Assembly (NCBI RefSeq): GCF_900107605.1
Contig: NZ_FNQJ01000035.1
Coordinates: forward strand, 1 to 35,230
Direction of reading: 5' to 3'
From: Acidovorax soli
GTDB lineage: Bacteria > Pseudomonadota > Gammaproteobacteria > Burkholderiales > Burkholderiaceae_C
DNA: 35,230 bases
Part shown: positions 25,077 through 32,662 of the stretch, one piece after another
How the letters are laid out: every line of letters starts with the position of its first letter
Numbering within the stretch: the stretch's first letter is position 1
The notes under the pieces: model-generated
Told to the model about the DNA's origin: nothing
The model's database searches: none
Seen by the model: the letters and a program-made list of their open reading frames with translations, nothing else
Position numbers and translations under genes: made by a program

Positions 25077-25885
25077 CGGCAGTGAGCGTGCCTGCCGTCG
25101 TCGCTTCCGTGGCGGGCGACGCGGGCTCCGATGTGGATCGGCAACGCCGTTTTGGCGGGCTTGAGCGCCTCTACGGCGTTGCAGGCGCGGCACGTATCGA
25201 GCAGTCCCATGTAGTCGTGGTAGGTATTGGCGGCGTTGGTTCGTGGGCAGCCGAAGCCCTGGCACGCAGCGGTGTGGGGCGCATCACCCTGATTGACCTC
25301 GACCATGTCGCCGAATCCAACATCAATCGGCAGATTCATGCGCTGACCACGACCGTGGGCCAGGCCAAGGTGGTGGCCATGCAGGAGCGCATTGCGCTCA
25401 TCAATCCCCATTGCGAGGTGCTGTGCATCGATGATTTCGTCACGCCGGAGAACTGGCCGAACTTGCTGACAGGGCCGATCGACGCAGTGATTGACGCCTG
25501 CGACCAGATCAAGGCCAAAACAGCGATGGCAGCCTGGGCACGCGATACAGGAACGCTTTTTGTGAGCGTGGGTGCCGCCGGAGGCAAGCGGCATGCGCAC
25601 AAGATCGATATCGACGATCTCAGTGCCACAACCCACGACCCGCTGCTGGCGCAATTGCGCTACCGGTTGCGCAAACACCACCAGGCCCCCCGTGAAGCAC
25701 GCAAGATGGGTATCACCTGTGTCTTCAGCCGCGAGGCCGTGGCCGCGCCCGATGCGTCCTGTGCGGTGGAGGGGGATGGCACCCTGAATTGCCATGGTTA
25801 TGGCTCTGTCGTGGCCGTGACGGCAACCTTTGGCCAATGTGCTGCAGGATGGGTGCTCGACAAACTGGCCACCATCTCCCGGTAG
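25073..25885 (+). CDS. tcdA: tRNA threonylcarbamoyladenosine dehydratase TcdA (CsdL)
   Basis: A 270-residue E1-like (ThiF/MoeB fold) enzyme that uses ATP to convert t6A37 of tRNAs to the cyclic ct6A form. The nucleotide-binding loop GIGGVGSWAAEALARSG starts at residue 51, preceded by RFGGLERLYG. DLDHVAESNINRQ binds the ATP phosphates, and VIDACDQIKAK follows. A candidate cysteine lies in MGITCVFSREA. The first 24 residues are a variable extension. ATGA overlap with cpoB places it at the end of the tol-pal operon. The tRNA-Lys gene 62 bases downstream decodes ANN codons, whose tRNAs carry t6A. Confidence 0.93.
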   Translation: MTAVSVPAVVASVAGDAGSDVDRQRRFGGLERLYGVAGAARIEQSHVVVVGIGGVGSWAAEALARSGVGRITLIDLDHVAESNINRQIHALTTTVGQAKVVAMQERIALINPHCEVLCIDDFVTPENWPNLLTGPIDAVIDACDQIKAKTAMAAWARDTGTLFVSVGAAGGKRHAHKIDIDDLSATTHDPLLAQLRYRLRKHHQAPREARKMGITCVFSREAVAAPDASCAVEGDGTLNCHGYGSVVAVTATFGQCAAGWVLDKLATISR

Positions 25886-25901
25886 GTCAAAAAAATCACG
25901 C

Positions 25902-25907
25902 TATAAT
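25902..25907 (+). promoter_or_regulatory. Promoter -10 box of tRNA-Lys
   Basis: A perfect TATAAT at 25902-25907, preceded by an A-run and CACGC, lies 40 bases upstream of the tRNA. The -35 region at the expected distance is poor (GGTAGG area), so activity may depend on the AT-rich upstream stretch. Confidence 0.7.
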
Positions 25908-25947
25908 CCAAGGCTTTGCAGCAGTCGATAAAACTATTGCGGCAATT

Positions 25948-26023
25948 GGGACGTTAGCTCAGTTGGTAGAGCAGCGGACTTTTAATCCGTTTGTCGTGGG
26001 TTCGACCCCCGCACGTCCCACCA
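25948..26023 (+). tRNA. tRNA-Lys (anticodon UUU)
   Basis: 76 bases with encoded CCA. The acceptor stem GGGACGT (25948-25954) pairs with ACGTCCC (26013-26019), followed by discriminator A and CCA (26021-26023). The anticodon stem CGGA/TCCG encloses the loop CTTTTAA with TTT at 25981-25983. The D-arm AGCTCAGTTGGTAGAGC and T-loop GGTTCGACCCC are standard. It has its own -10 box upstream and a strong terminator downstream, so it is a single-gene transcription unit. Confidence 0.97.
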
Positions 26024-26031
26024 GAGTCAAT

Positions 26032-26064
26032 AGGCCCCTGTAGCAATGCAGGGGCCTTTTTTTT
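26032..26064 (+). terminator. Strong intrinsic terminator after tRNA-Lys
   Basis: AGGCCCCTG (26032-26040) pairs perfectly with CAGGGGCCT (26049-26057) over an 8-base loop, followed by a run of seven further T residues. It begins 9 bases after the tRNA CCA end. Confidence 0.93.
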
Positions 26065-26180
26065 CTTCAATCTCGTGCAAAAACAGTACGGGCCCGTCCT
26101 GCCTGTTGCGTGGCGAGTGCTCGCCTTGCTGGCGACCGGCATGGCGATGGTGCCCTTGCTGTCGCTGCAACGCAGGTTTG

Positions 26181-26399
26181 TCATGCCTGGGGGCCGATCA
26201 ACTGTTGCCCAAGTCCCGTGATGCCGAGCACCTCGGCTGCTGCCCTTGAGGACGCTGCCATCGCAGAAATCTTGGCCTCGATGTAGCCACGGGACCACAG
26301 CCACTGGACCAGGGCGAGCTGGTAGGTGTGGGTGACTCGCACGGCGTTTTTCGTGCGTTCCAGCGCCAAGGCGAGTTGTCTGAGATATGCGACTGGCAT
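26181..26399 (-). CDS. Small hypothetical protein
   Basis: A 72-residue frame beginning MPVAYLRQLALALERTK, helical and alanine-rich, with TYQLALVQWLWSRGY in the middle. The start is preceded by AAGGACTT at a plausible ribosome-binding distance, and TTGACA occurs further upstream as a possible -35 box without a matching -10. I do not recognise a family. The other two minus-strand frames over the same stretch are also partly open, so coding status is unproven. It may be a remnant gene. Confidence 0.35.
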   Translation of the reverse strand: MPVAYLRQLALALERTKNAVRVTHTYQLALVQWLWSRGYIEAKISAMAASSRAAAEVLGITGLGQQLIGPQA

Positions 26400-26533
26400 G
26401 GCAAGTCCTTAGTCCTGGGATTTCGCTGACGGTCTGATTGCACACCATTCCCGTGGTTCAACGGTTACTTTCTGTCAATTTTTCAAGTACGCGTATCTGC
26501 ACACGAATGATTGCGCTGGGTGCGAGGGATCTT

Positions 26534-26597
26534 TGCCTGTTTTTGCCATTGGCGCTGATGCCTCAAGTGCAGGGAGCTATTGTTTTGATAGTTCCTG
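26534..26597 (-). repeat. Family R dispersed repeat, copy 4 (upstream of MFS gene)
   Basis: On the minus strand it reads ACTATCAAAACA, ATAGCT, 4 bases, GCACTT, 7 bases, CAGCGCC, 3 bases, GGC and AAAAACAGG. It follows the family pattern with unchanged spacing. It ends about 70 bases before the MFS start. Confidence 0.65.
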
Positions 26598-26667
26598 CAA
26601 CGGGCGATGAGGTCAGGGTGCGGGGAATCCGGCGGTGCGATAGCAGCTTGCGGCCTGTCGCTCGACA

Positions 26668-27867
26668 ATGCGCGACATGACCACTTCTCCCATGATGCTG
26701 CGCCTGATGGGCTTGGCGGCCTTTTCCAGCATGGCATCGATGCGTGTGTGTGACCCCATGCTGATTGCGCTGTCGCACGAGTTTCAGGCGACAACCGGCG
26801 ATGCATCTGCCGTGATTGCGGCATTCGCCGTGGCCTATGGCGTCCTGCAACTGGTGTATGGCCCGCTGGGTGATCGGCTGGGCAAGGTGCAGGTGATCAT
26901 GGGCGCCACGGCGGCCTGTGCGCTGTTCAGTGCCGTCACGGCGCTGGCGCCCAGCCTGGCGGTACTGGTGGTTTCCCGCGCTGCCATGGGGGCCGCGGCG
27001 GCGGGCATCATTCCGCTGTCGATGGCCTGGATAGGCGACCAGGTGCCCTATGCGCAGCGGCAGGAAACCCTGGCGCGGCTCATGGGCGCCACCGTTACCG
27101 GAATGATGGCCGGCCAGTGGTTTGGGGGCTTTGCCACCGAGAACTTGGGCTGGCGCGCCGCGTTTGCCGTGCTGGCCATGCTATTTCTGGTGGCTGCGGT
27201 GCTGCTGTTTCGCCATGCCCGCGCGGGGCTTGGGGCGGCTTCTGCGGTGAATGCAGACGCCCCCGCGTTTTCACTGGCCGCCTACCTGGCAGGGGTGGTC
27301 CAGCTGTTGCGCATGCCGCGCGTGCGCTGGGTGCTGACCGTGGTGGCCATCGAAGGCGCCCTGGCCTTCGGCACGCTGGCCTTTGTGCCCGCCCGCCTGA
27401 CGGGAGGTTTTGGCTTGTCAGCCTCGACCGCAGGGGGCGTGATGGTGCTGTATGGGGTGGGTGGCCTGCTGTACAGCGTGTTTGCGCGGCGCTGGCTGGC
27501 CTGGCTGGGTGAGACGGGACTGGCGCTGGCGGGATCAGCGCTCATTGCCAGCGGCCTGCTGTTGCTGGCGTGGGCACCCGTGGTGGCCTGGGCCGTGCTG
27601 GGTTGCTTCCTGGCGGGGCTGGGCTTTTACATGCTGCACAACACTTTGCAGACGCAAGCAACGCAGATGGCGCCGCAGGCGCGGGGCACTGCCGTCACGC
27701 TGTTTGCCTGCCTGCTGTTTCTGGGGCAATCCACGGGCGTGGTGGTGGCGGCGGCCAGCGTGGACCGGGGTTGGCTGGCAGTGGTGTTCACCGGTGCCGC
27801 GCTGGGGGTGTTGGCCCTCGGCGCGTTGGTTGCGCGCGGACTGCAGGCCCACCACCGGCCGGTGTGA
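26668..27867 (+). CDS. MFS transporter (12-TM)
   Basis: A 399-residue inner-membrane permease. Motif A is seen as YGPLGDRLGKVQVI after the second helix. RAAMGAAAAGIIPLSMAWIGDQV and ATVTGMMAGQWFGGF cover helices 4-5, and the C-terminal half repeats the six-helix pattern. It resembles sugar-efflux/arabinose-type or YnfM-type exporters; the substrate is unknown. ATG at 26668 or 26677 is possible; neither has a clear Shine-Dalgarno site. The gene stands alone between the tRNA region and metN. Confidence 0.88.
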   Translation: MRDMTTSPMMLRLMGLAAFSSMASMRVCDPMLIALSHEFQATTGDASAVIAAFAVAYGVLQLVYGPLGDRLGKVQVIMGATAACALFSAVTALAPSLAVLVVSRAAMGAAAAGIIPLSMAWIGDQVPYAQRQETLARLMGATVTGMMAGQWFGGFATENLGWRAAFAVLAMLFLVAAVLLFRHARAGLGAASAVNADAPAFSLAAYLAGVVQLLRMPRVRWVLTVVAIEGALAFGTLAFVPARLTGGFGLSASTAGGVMVLYGVGGLLYSVFARRWLAWLGETGLALAGSALIASGLLLLAWAPVVAWAVLGCFLAGLGFYMLHNTLQTQATQMAPQARGTAVTLFACLLFLGQSTGVVVAAASVDRGWLAVVFTGAALGVLALGALVARGLQAHHRPV

Positions 27868-27929
27868 GGGATATCACCCCCGCCGGGGTCTTCCTGGGCG
27901 TGCGCCGATGACGGCGCCGCGTTGGCCAA

Positions 27930-28010
27930 ATAACCAGATGGTCTTATTACTTTATTTTTTGATATTTTGATGGTTTATATTTTCTGATTACAGTTCAGCC
28001 TCCCTCCAAC
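27930..28010 (+). promoter_or_regulatory. AT-rich probable promoter region of metNI
   Basis: Within the 190-base gap before metN, the stretch around 27930-27995 is dominated by A and T (TTATTACTTTATTTTTTG, TTTATATTTTCTG), unlike everything near it. This suggests a promoter with an UP-type element. Several TTGAT and TATATT hexamers occur, but no pair has correct spacing. No S-box or SAM-II type structure was recognised. Confidence 0.4.
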
Positions 28011-28057
28011 TTCTTGCGCTGCGGTGGCCCCAGGCCCTCGCGGCGCAATGTCATTTC

Positions 28058-29101
28058 ATGATCGACTTACGGGGTATCACCCAGATTTATCCGGGCCCAC
28101 AAGGCCCGGTCGAGGCCCTGCGTGGCATCGACCTGCACATCACGCCGGGCGAAGTGTTCGGCATAATCGGCCGCAGCGGTGCGGGCAAAAGCTCTCTGGT
28201 GCGGGTGATCAACCTGCTCAACCGGCCCACCCGGGGCGAGGTGATCGTGGCAGGCCGCGATCTCACGCAACTCAATGACGCCGATCTGCGCGCTGCGCGC
28301 CGCGACATCGGCATGGTGTTCCAGCACTTCAACCTGCTGTCGTCGCGCACGGTGTTCGACAACGCGGCGCTGCCCTTGGAACTGGCGGGCATGGACAAGG
28401 CGGCCATCCGTGCGCGGGTGAACCCGCTGCTCGATCTCGTGGGCTTGTCGGCACTGGCCGACCGCTACCCCGCGCAGATTTCGGGCGGACAAAAGCAGCG
28501 CGTGGGCATTGCGCGTGCGCTCGCCAGCCGCCCCAAGGTGCTGCTGAGCGACGAGGCCACGTCGGCACTTGACCCCGAAACCACGCGTTCCATCCTGGCG
28601 CTGCTGCGCCAGGTGAACAAGGAGCTGGGCCTCACAGTGGTGCTGATCACGCACCAGATGCAGGTCATCAAGCAGGTAGCCGACCGTGTGGCGGTGATCG
28701 ACGCCGGGCGCATCGTGGAGCAGGGCCCCGTGATCGACGTGTTCACGCGCCCGCAGCAACCCATCACCAAGAGCCTGATCGATGAGATCGTGCCGCAGGA
28801 GCTGCCCGCCAGCGTGCTCGACCATGTGCGCCATCTGTCGGGCCAGCTGCAGGGCGGTGTGGGCCAGCTGCTGCGACTGTCGTACTCGGGCGAGCGGGCT
28901 TACCAGCCCATTCTGTCGCGCCTGATCCGCGACCACGGGCTGGACCTGTCCATCCTGCACGGCCAGATCGACGAGATCCAGGACCAGACCTTCGGCTCGC
29001 TGGCCGTGTATGCCAGCGGCGACGGCGCCCGGCTGCAGACCGCCATTGCGCAGCTGCGTGGCGAAGGCGTGGTGGTGCAAGAAGTGACAACGGAAGGTTG
29101 A
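28058..29101 (+). CDS. metN: Methionine ABC transporter, ATP-binding protein MetN
   Basis: A 347-residue ATPase of the D/L-methionine importer. Walker A is GRSGAGKSS, the Q-loop [13 protein letters not shown] (the SSRTV form is typical of MetN), the signature [15 protein letters not shown], Walker [13 protein letters not shown] and the switch His ITHQM. Residues about 250-345 form the NIL domain ([20 protein letters not shown]), which binds methionine and mediates trans-inhibition of transport. metI follows 3 bases after the stop. metQ, the usual third partner, is not found in this window. Confidence 0.95.
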   Translation: MIDLRGITQIYPGPQGPVEALRGIDLHITPGEVFGIIGRSGAGKSSLVRVINLLNRPTRGEVIVAGRDLTQLNDADLRAARRDIGMVFQHFNLLSSRTVFDNAALPLELAGMDKAAIRARVNPLLDLVGLSALADRYPAQISGGQKQRVGIARALASRPKVLLSDEATSALDPETTRSILALLRQVNKELGLTVVLITHQMQVIKQVADRVAVIDAGRIVEQGPVIDVFTRPQQPITKSLIDEIVPQELPASVLDHVRHLSGQLQGGVGQLLRLSYSGERAYQPILSRLIRDHGLDLSILHGQIDEIQDQTFGSLAVYASGDGARLQTAIAQLRGEGVVVQEVTTEG

Positions 29102-29104
29102 GCG

Positions 29105-29770
29105 ATGTTCGAGAATTTTTCAGAAATGATGCTGGAGCTGTTTGCCACCTCGCTGTGGGAAACCATCGTGATGGTGGGCATCTCGGGCGTGGTGGGTGGC
29201 CTGATCGGCATTCCGCTGGGAGTGTTCCTGCGCCTCACGGACCGGGGCGGTGTGCTCGAAAACAGCCCGCTCAACAAGACCGTCGGCTGGATCGTGAACG
29301 CCGTGCGCTCCACGCCCTTCATCATCCTGCTGGTGGCTATCATCCCGTTCACGCGGCTGATCACGGGCTCGTCCATCGGCACAGCGGCTGCCGTGGTGCC
29401 GCTCACGCTGGCGGCCGCGCCGTTCGTTGCCCGCCTGGTGGAAACCGCGCTGCGCGAAGTGGACAACGGCCTGGTCGAGGCCGCCCAGTCGATGGGGGCG
29501 ACCACCGGCCAGATCGTCTGGAAGGTGCTGCTGCCCGAGGCCTTGCCCGGCATCGTGGCCGGCCTGACCATCAGCTTCGTGAGCCTGACCGGCTACTCGG
29601 CCATGGCCGGTGCCATTGGCGGCGGCGGCTTGGGCGACCTGGGCATCCGTTATGGCTACCAGCGCTTTTTGCCCGACATCATGCTGGCCGTGGTGGTGGT
29701 GCTGATCTTCTTTGTGCAGGCCATTCAGAGCCTGGGCGACTGGGCCGTGAGGCGCCTGAGTCATCGCTGA
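29105..29770 (+). CDS. metI: Methionine ABC transporter, permease MetI
   Basis: A 221-residue inner-membrane permease with about five helices. The coupling segment facing MetN reads VEAAQSMGATTGQIVWKVLLPEALPGI, the EAA motif (long form shown in part). SLTGYSAMAGAIGGGGLGDLGIRYGYQRF is strongly typical of MetI. The start is 3 bases after metN. A family R repeat begins right at its stop codon and may act as the operon end. Confidence 0.95.
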   Translation: MFENFSEMMLELFATSLWETIVMVGISGVVGGLIGIPLGVFLRLTDRGGVLENSPLNKTVGWIVNAVRSTPFIILLVAIIPFTRLITGSSIGTAAAVVPLTLAAAPFVARLVETALREVDNGLVEAAQSMGATTGQIVWKVLLPEALPGIVAGLTISFVSLTGYSAMAGAIGGGGLGDLGIRYGYQRFLPDIMLAVVVVLIFFVQAIQSLGDWAVRRLSHR

Positions 29771-29832
29771 TTGCTATATGTTTAATAGCTTATGGCGCTT
29801 GTTGTACAAGCGCTAAAGCCTTACTTTATTAA
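29770..29832 (+). repeat. Family R dispersed repeat, copy 5 (best preserved, after metI)
   Basis: Reads TTGCTATATG, then ATAGCT, 4 bases, GCGCTT, 7 bases, AAGCGCT, then AAAGCC and TTACTTTATT. Two hairpins are visible: GCTAT with ATAGC, and GCGCTTG with CAAGCGC. The AT-rich tail after the second hairpin gives it a terminator-like form. It starts at the last base of the metI stop codon. Confidence 0.8.
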
Positions 29833-29913
29833 AAACGGACCTGGTCGCATCAACAGGCCCGTTTGGGCGGGTGGCGATGGGCGGGGCCGGATGCGTGCCG
29901 TATGCTTGCGGCC

Positions 29914-30684
29914 ATGCATTTTTTTCGCCCTTTGCTGCTTGCCAGCGCCATGCTGTTTGCCACCTCGGCCCATGCCGGGAAAATCACCGTGGCGGCTGCG
30001 GCCGATCTGAAGTTCGCCATGGACGAGATCGTCACCACCTTCCTGCAGGCCCACAGCGCCGACCAGGTGGAGGTCATCTACGGCTCGTCGGGAAAGTTCA
30101 ACGCCCAGATCCAGCAGGGCGCGCCCTACGACCTGTACTTTTCGGCCGACATTGCCTTTCCGCGCGCGCTGGCCAAGGCCGGATTTGCCGCCTCCGAGGT
30201 CAAGCCCTACGCCCTGGGCCGCATCGTGCTGTGGAGTGCCGGCATGGACGCCCGCCAGATGACGCTGGCCAGCCTGACCGACGCCAGAATCACCCGCGTC
30301 GCCATCGCCAACCCCCGCCATGCGCCCTATGGCAAGCGCGCCGAAGAAGCGCTGCGGGCTTCGGGCCTGTGGGGCAAGGTCGAACCCAAACTGGTCTATG
30401 GCGAGAACATCGCCCACACCGCGCAGTTCGTGCAGACCGGCAATGCGCAGGTGGGCGTCATCGCCTTGGCCCTGGCGGTCAGCCCCGAACTGGCCAGAAA
30501 GGGCGGTTACTGGCTCATTCCGGACGATCTGCATGCGCCGCTGGAGCAGGGTTTCATCATCACCCGGCGGGCAGAAAACAACGCGCTCGCCCAGCAGTTC
30601 GCCGATTACATGGGCAGCAAGGCCGCCCGTGCCGTGATGACCCGATATGGTTTCGTCCTCCCCGGCGATGCGGCCAGCAAGTAG
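29914..30684 (+). CDS. modA: Molybdate ABC transporter, periplasmic binding protein ModA
   Basis: A 256-residue protein with a signal peptide (cut after SAHA, residue 21, before GKITV). The oxyanion-binding core starts VAAAADLKFAMDEIV, followed by VIYGSSGKFNAQIQQGAPYDLYFSAD; the Ser/Thr residues here bind molybdate or tungstate. ANPRHAPYGKRAEEAL and the terminal MTRYGFVLPGDA are also ModA signatures. ATG 29914 gives a normal signal peptide; ATG 29902 adds four residues. modB follows after 80 bases. Confidence 0.93.
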   Translation: MHFFRPLLLASAMLFATSAHAGKITVAAAADLKFAMDEIVTTFLQAHSADQVEVIYGSSGKFNAQIQQGAPYDLYFSADIAFPRALAKAGFAASEVKPYALGRIVLWSAGMDARQMTLASLTDARITRVAIANPRHAPYGKRAEEALRASGLWGKVEPKLVYGENIAHTAQFVQTGNAQVGVIALALAVSPELARKGGYWLIPDDLHAPLEQGFIITRRAENNALAQQFADYMGSKAARAVMTRYGFVLPGDAASK

Positions 30685-30764
30685 GGCGCTGGCGTGCGTG
30701 CAGGCATGGGCCACGGCTTGGGCTGCGTCGGCGGGGCGCCATGTGATTCGTGGGAGGCAACGCC

Positions 30765-31442
30765 ATGCTGACGGACGGTGATCTGCAGGCCCTCTGGCTG
30801 ACTGTGCGCCTGGCGGGCCTGGTCACCCTGATCCTGCTGCTGCTCGGGACACCCATTGCCTGGTGGCTGGCGCGCACCCCGTCGCGCTGGAAGGGGCCGA
30901 TTGGAGCCGTGGTGGCCTTGCCCCTGGTGTTGCCGCCCTCGGTGCTGGGCTTTTACCTGCTGCTGGCGATGGGGCCCAGCGGCCTGGTGGGGCAACTCAC
31001 CCAGGCATTGAACCTGGGTCCACTGCCTTTCACTTTTGGCGGCCTGGTCATTGCCTCGGTGTTCTATTCCCTGCCCTTCATGGTGCAGCCGCTGCAAACG
31101 GCTTTCGAGGCGGTGGGCGACCGGCCGCTCGAAGTGGCCGCCACGCTGCGCGCCTCACCGCTCGATGCCTTCTTTACCGTGGCCGTGCCGTTGGCGGCGC
31201 CGGGTTTTCTGACGGCCTCGGTGCTGACTTTCGCCCATACCGTGGGCGAGTTCGGGGTGGTGCTGATGATTGGCGGCAACCTGCCCGGCGTCACCCGCGT
31301 GGCCTCGGTGCAAATCTACGACCATGTGGAAGCGCTGGAATATGTGCAGGCGCACCGGCTGTCGGCGGTGATGCTGGTGTTCTCGTTTGTGGTGCTGCTG
31401 GCCCTGTATGCCTGGCGCCCGCAACCCAAGAGGGGTGGCTGA
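30765..31442 (+). CDS. modB: Molybdate ABC transporter, permease ModB
   Basis: A 225-residue inner-membrane permease with about five helices. [20 protein letters not shown] and [24 protein letters not shown] (EAA coupling region, long form shown in part) are typical, as is [19 protein letters not shown] in the form [19 protein letters not shown]. The ATG at 30765 has GGGAGG about 8 bases upstream, better than the GTG at 30750. The stop is one base before modC. Confidence 0.95.
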   Translation: MLTDGDLQALWLTVRLAGLVTLILLLLGTPIAWWLARTPSRWKGPIGAVVALPLVLPPSVLGFYLLLAMGPSGLVGQLTQALNLGPLPFTFGGLVIASVFYSLPFMVQPLQTAFEAVGDRPLEVAATLRASPLDAFFTVAVPLAAPGFLTASVLTFAHTVGEFGVVLMIGGNLPGVTRVASVQIYDHVEALEYVQAHRLSAVMLVFSFVVLLALYAWRPQPKRGG

Positions 31443-31443
31443 C

Positions 31444-32511
31444 ATGGCGGGCATCCAGGCGCGTTTTCGGCGCGAGTGGCCGGGCTTTTGCCTTGACGTG
31501 GACCTGGGCTTGCCGGGGCGCGGCGTGACTGCGCTGTTCGGCCCGTCCGGCTCGGGCAAGACGAGCGTGCTGCGCTGCATCGCAGGGCTGGAGCGCGCCC
31601 CGCAAGGGCACCTGGTGGTGGGCGGTGACGTGTGGCAAGACGCTGGCCGCTGGCTTCCTGCGCACCAGCGCCCCATTGGCTATGTGTTCCAGGAGGCCAG
31701 CCTGTTTGCCCATCTGACGGTGATGGGCAACCTGCGCTATGGCATGAAGCGCAGCCAGGGCACGCAGCACGCGGGCTTCGATCAGGCCGTTGCCCTGCTG
31801 GGCATTGGCCATCTGCTCGATCGCAAGCCCGACACCTTGTCTGGTGGCGAGCGCCAGCGGGCCGGCATTGCGCGGGCACTGGCCGTCAACCCGCGCCTGC
31901 TGCTGATGGACGAGCCGCTGGCCGCGCTCGACCTGCAGCGCAAGCAGGAAATCCTGCCCTTCCTGGAGCGCCTGCGCGACGAGCTGGACATCCCCGTGCT
32001 GTATGTCAGCCACTCACCCCATGAGGTGGCGCGGCTGGCCGATACCCTGGTGGTGATGGACGGCGGCCGGGTCGTGGCCAGCGGGCCGCTGGCGCAAACG
32101 CTGGCCCGCATCGATCTGCCCATCACGCTGGGGGAAGACGCTGGCGCGGTGCTGGATGCCACGGTGGGCGAGCTCGATCATCTATGGCATCTGGCGCGTG
32201 TGGATTTTTCGGGTGGCAGCCTGTGGGTGCGTGACCAGAGCCTGCCCGTGGGCCGCCGCGTTCGGGTGCGGGTGCTGGCGCGGGATGTGAGCCTGGCGCA
32301 AGAGCCGGGAAGCAGCAGCATCCAGAACGTGTTGCCCGGCTGCGTTGACGCGGTGGGAGACGACCAGCACCCCGGCCTTGCGCTGGTGCGCGTGCGTGTG
32401 GGTGACGCCATGCTGCTGGCCCGGCTGACCAAACGGTCGGCCGCGTCGCTGGGTGTCGCGCCGGGGCGCACGTTGTGGGTGCAGATGAAATCGGTGGCCT
32501 TGATGGAGTGA
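31444..32511 (+). CDS. modC: Molybdate ABC transporter, ATP-binding protein ModC
   Basis: A 355-residue ATPase. Walker A is GPSGSGKTS, the Q-loop YVFQEASLFAHLTV, the signature LSGGERQRAGIARAL, Walker B LLMDEPLAALD and the switch His YVSHSPHEV. The C-terminal TOBE/Mop-type domain (about 285-355) binds oxyanion and can inhibit transport when molybdate is plentiful. One base separates it from modB, so translation is probably coupled. No modE regulator gene is in the window. Confidence 0.95.
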   Translation: MAGIQARFRREWPGFCLDVDLGLPGRGVTALFGPSGSGKTSVLRCIAGLERAPQGHLVVGGDVWQDAGRWLPAHQRPIGYVFQEASLFAHLTVMGNLRYGMKRSQGTQHAGFDQAVALLGIGHLLDRKPDTLSGGERQRAGIARALAVNPRLLLMDEPLAALDLQRKQEILPFLERLRDELDIPVLYVSHSPHEVARLADTLVVMDGGRVVASGPLAQTLARIDLPITLGEDAGAVLDATVGELDHLWHLARVDFSGGSLWVRDQSLPVGRRVRVRVLARDVSLAQEPGSSSIQNVLPGCVDAVGDDQHPGLALVRVRVGDAMLLARLTKRSAASLGVAPGRTLWVQMKSVALME

Positions 32512-32662
32512 TGCCGGCAGGTGCGGGCCTGCCCGAGCCCGACAACCGCAGCGGACTGCCTGGGTTTTCTGGGGGGCTCACCCCATCTGTCGGGTCTTGG
32601 CTTGTGAGTTCGAGAGGGCCCGCATGGTTTCCTGTAGCGGCAGGTCAGCGGGCAACCCGGGA

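Larger units (their letters stand above)
26065..26667. other. Low-density intergenic region between tRNA-Lys and the MFS gene
   Basis: About 600 bases separate the tRNA terminator from the next certain gene. The stretch contains the doubtful 72-residue minus-strand frame at 26181-26399 and a family R repeat at 26534-26597. It is less GC-rich than the surroundings. No other structure was recognised. Confidence 0.5.

Noticed and set aside
27876..27889. Terminator after the MFS gene (ACCCC-CGCC-GGGGT)
   Set aside because: The stem is only 5 bp and lacks a T-tract.
27868..28057. Methionine-related riboswitch (SAM) upstream of metN
   Set aside because: No SAM riboswitch core could be recognised; the region is simply AT-rich.
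29770..29832. ModE-type operator (GCTATAT...ATAGC) upstream of modA
   Set aside because: The sequence is explained as a family R repeat, which also occurs in places unrelated to molybdate. Arm spacing does not fit the ModE consensus as I know it.
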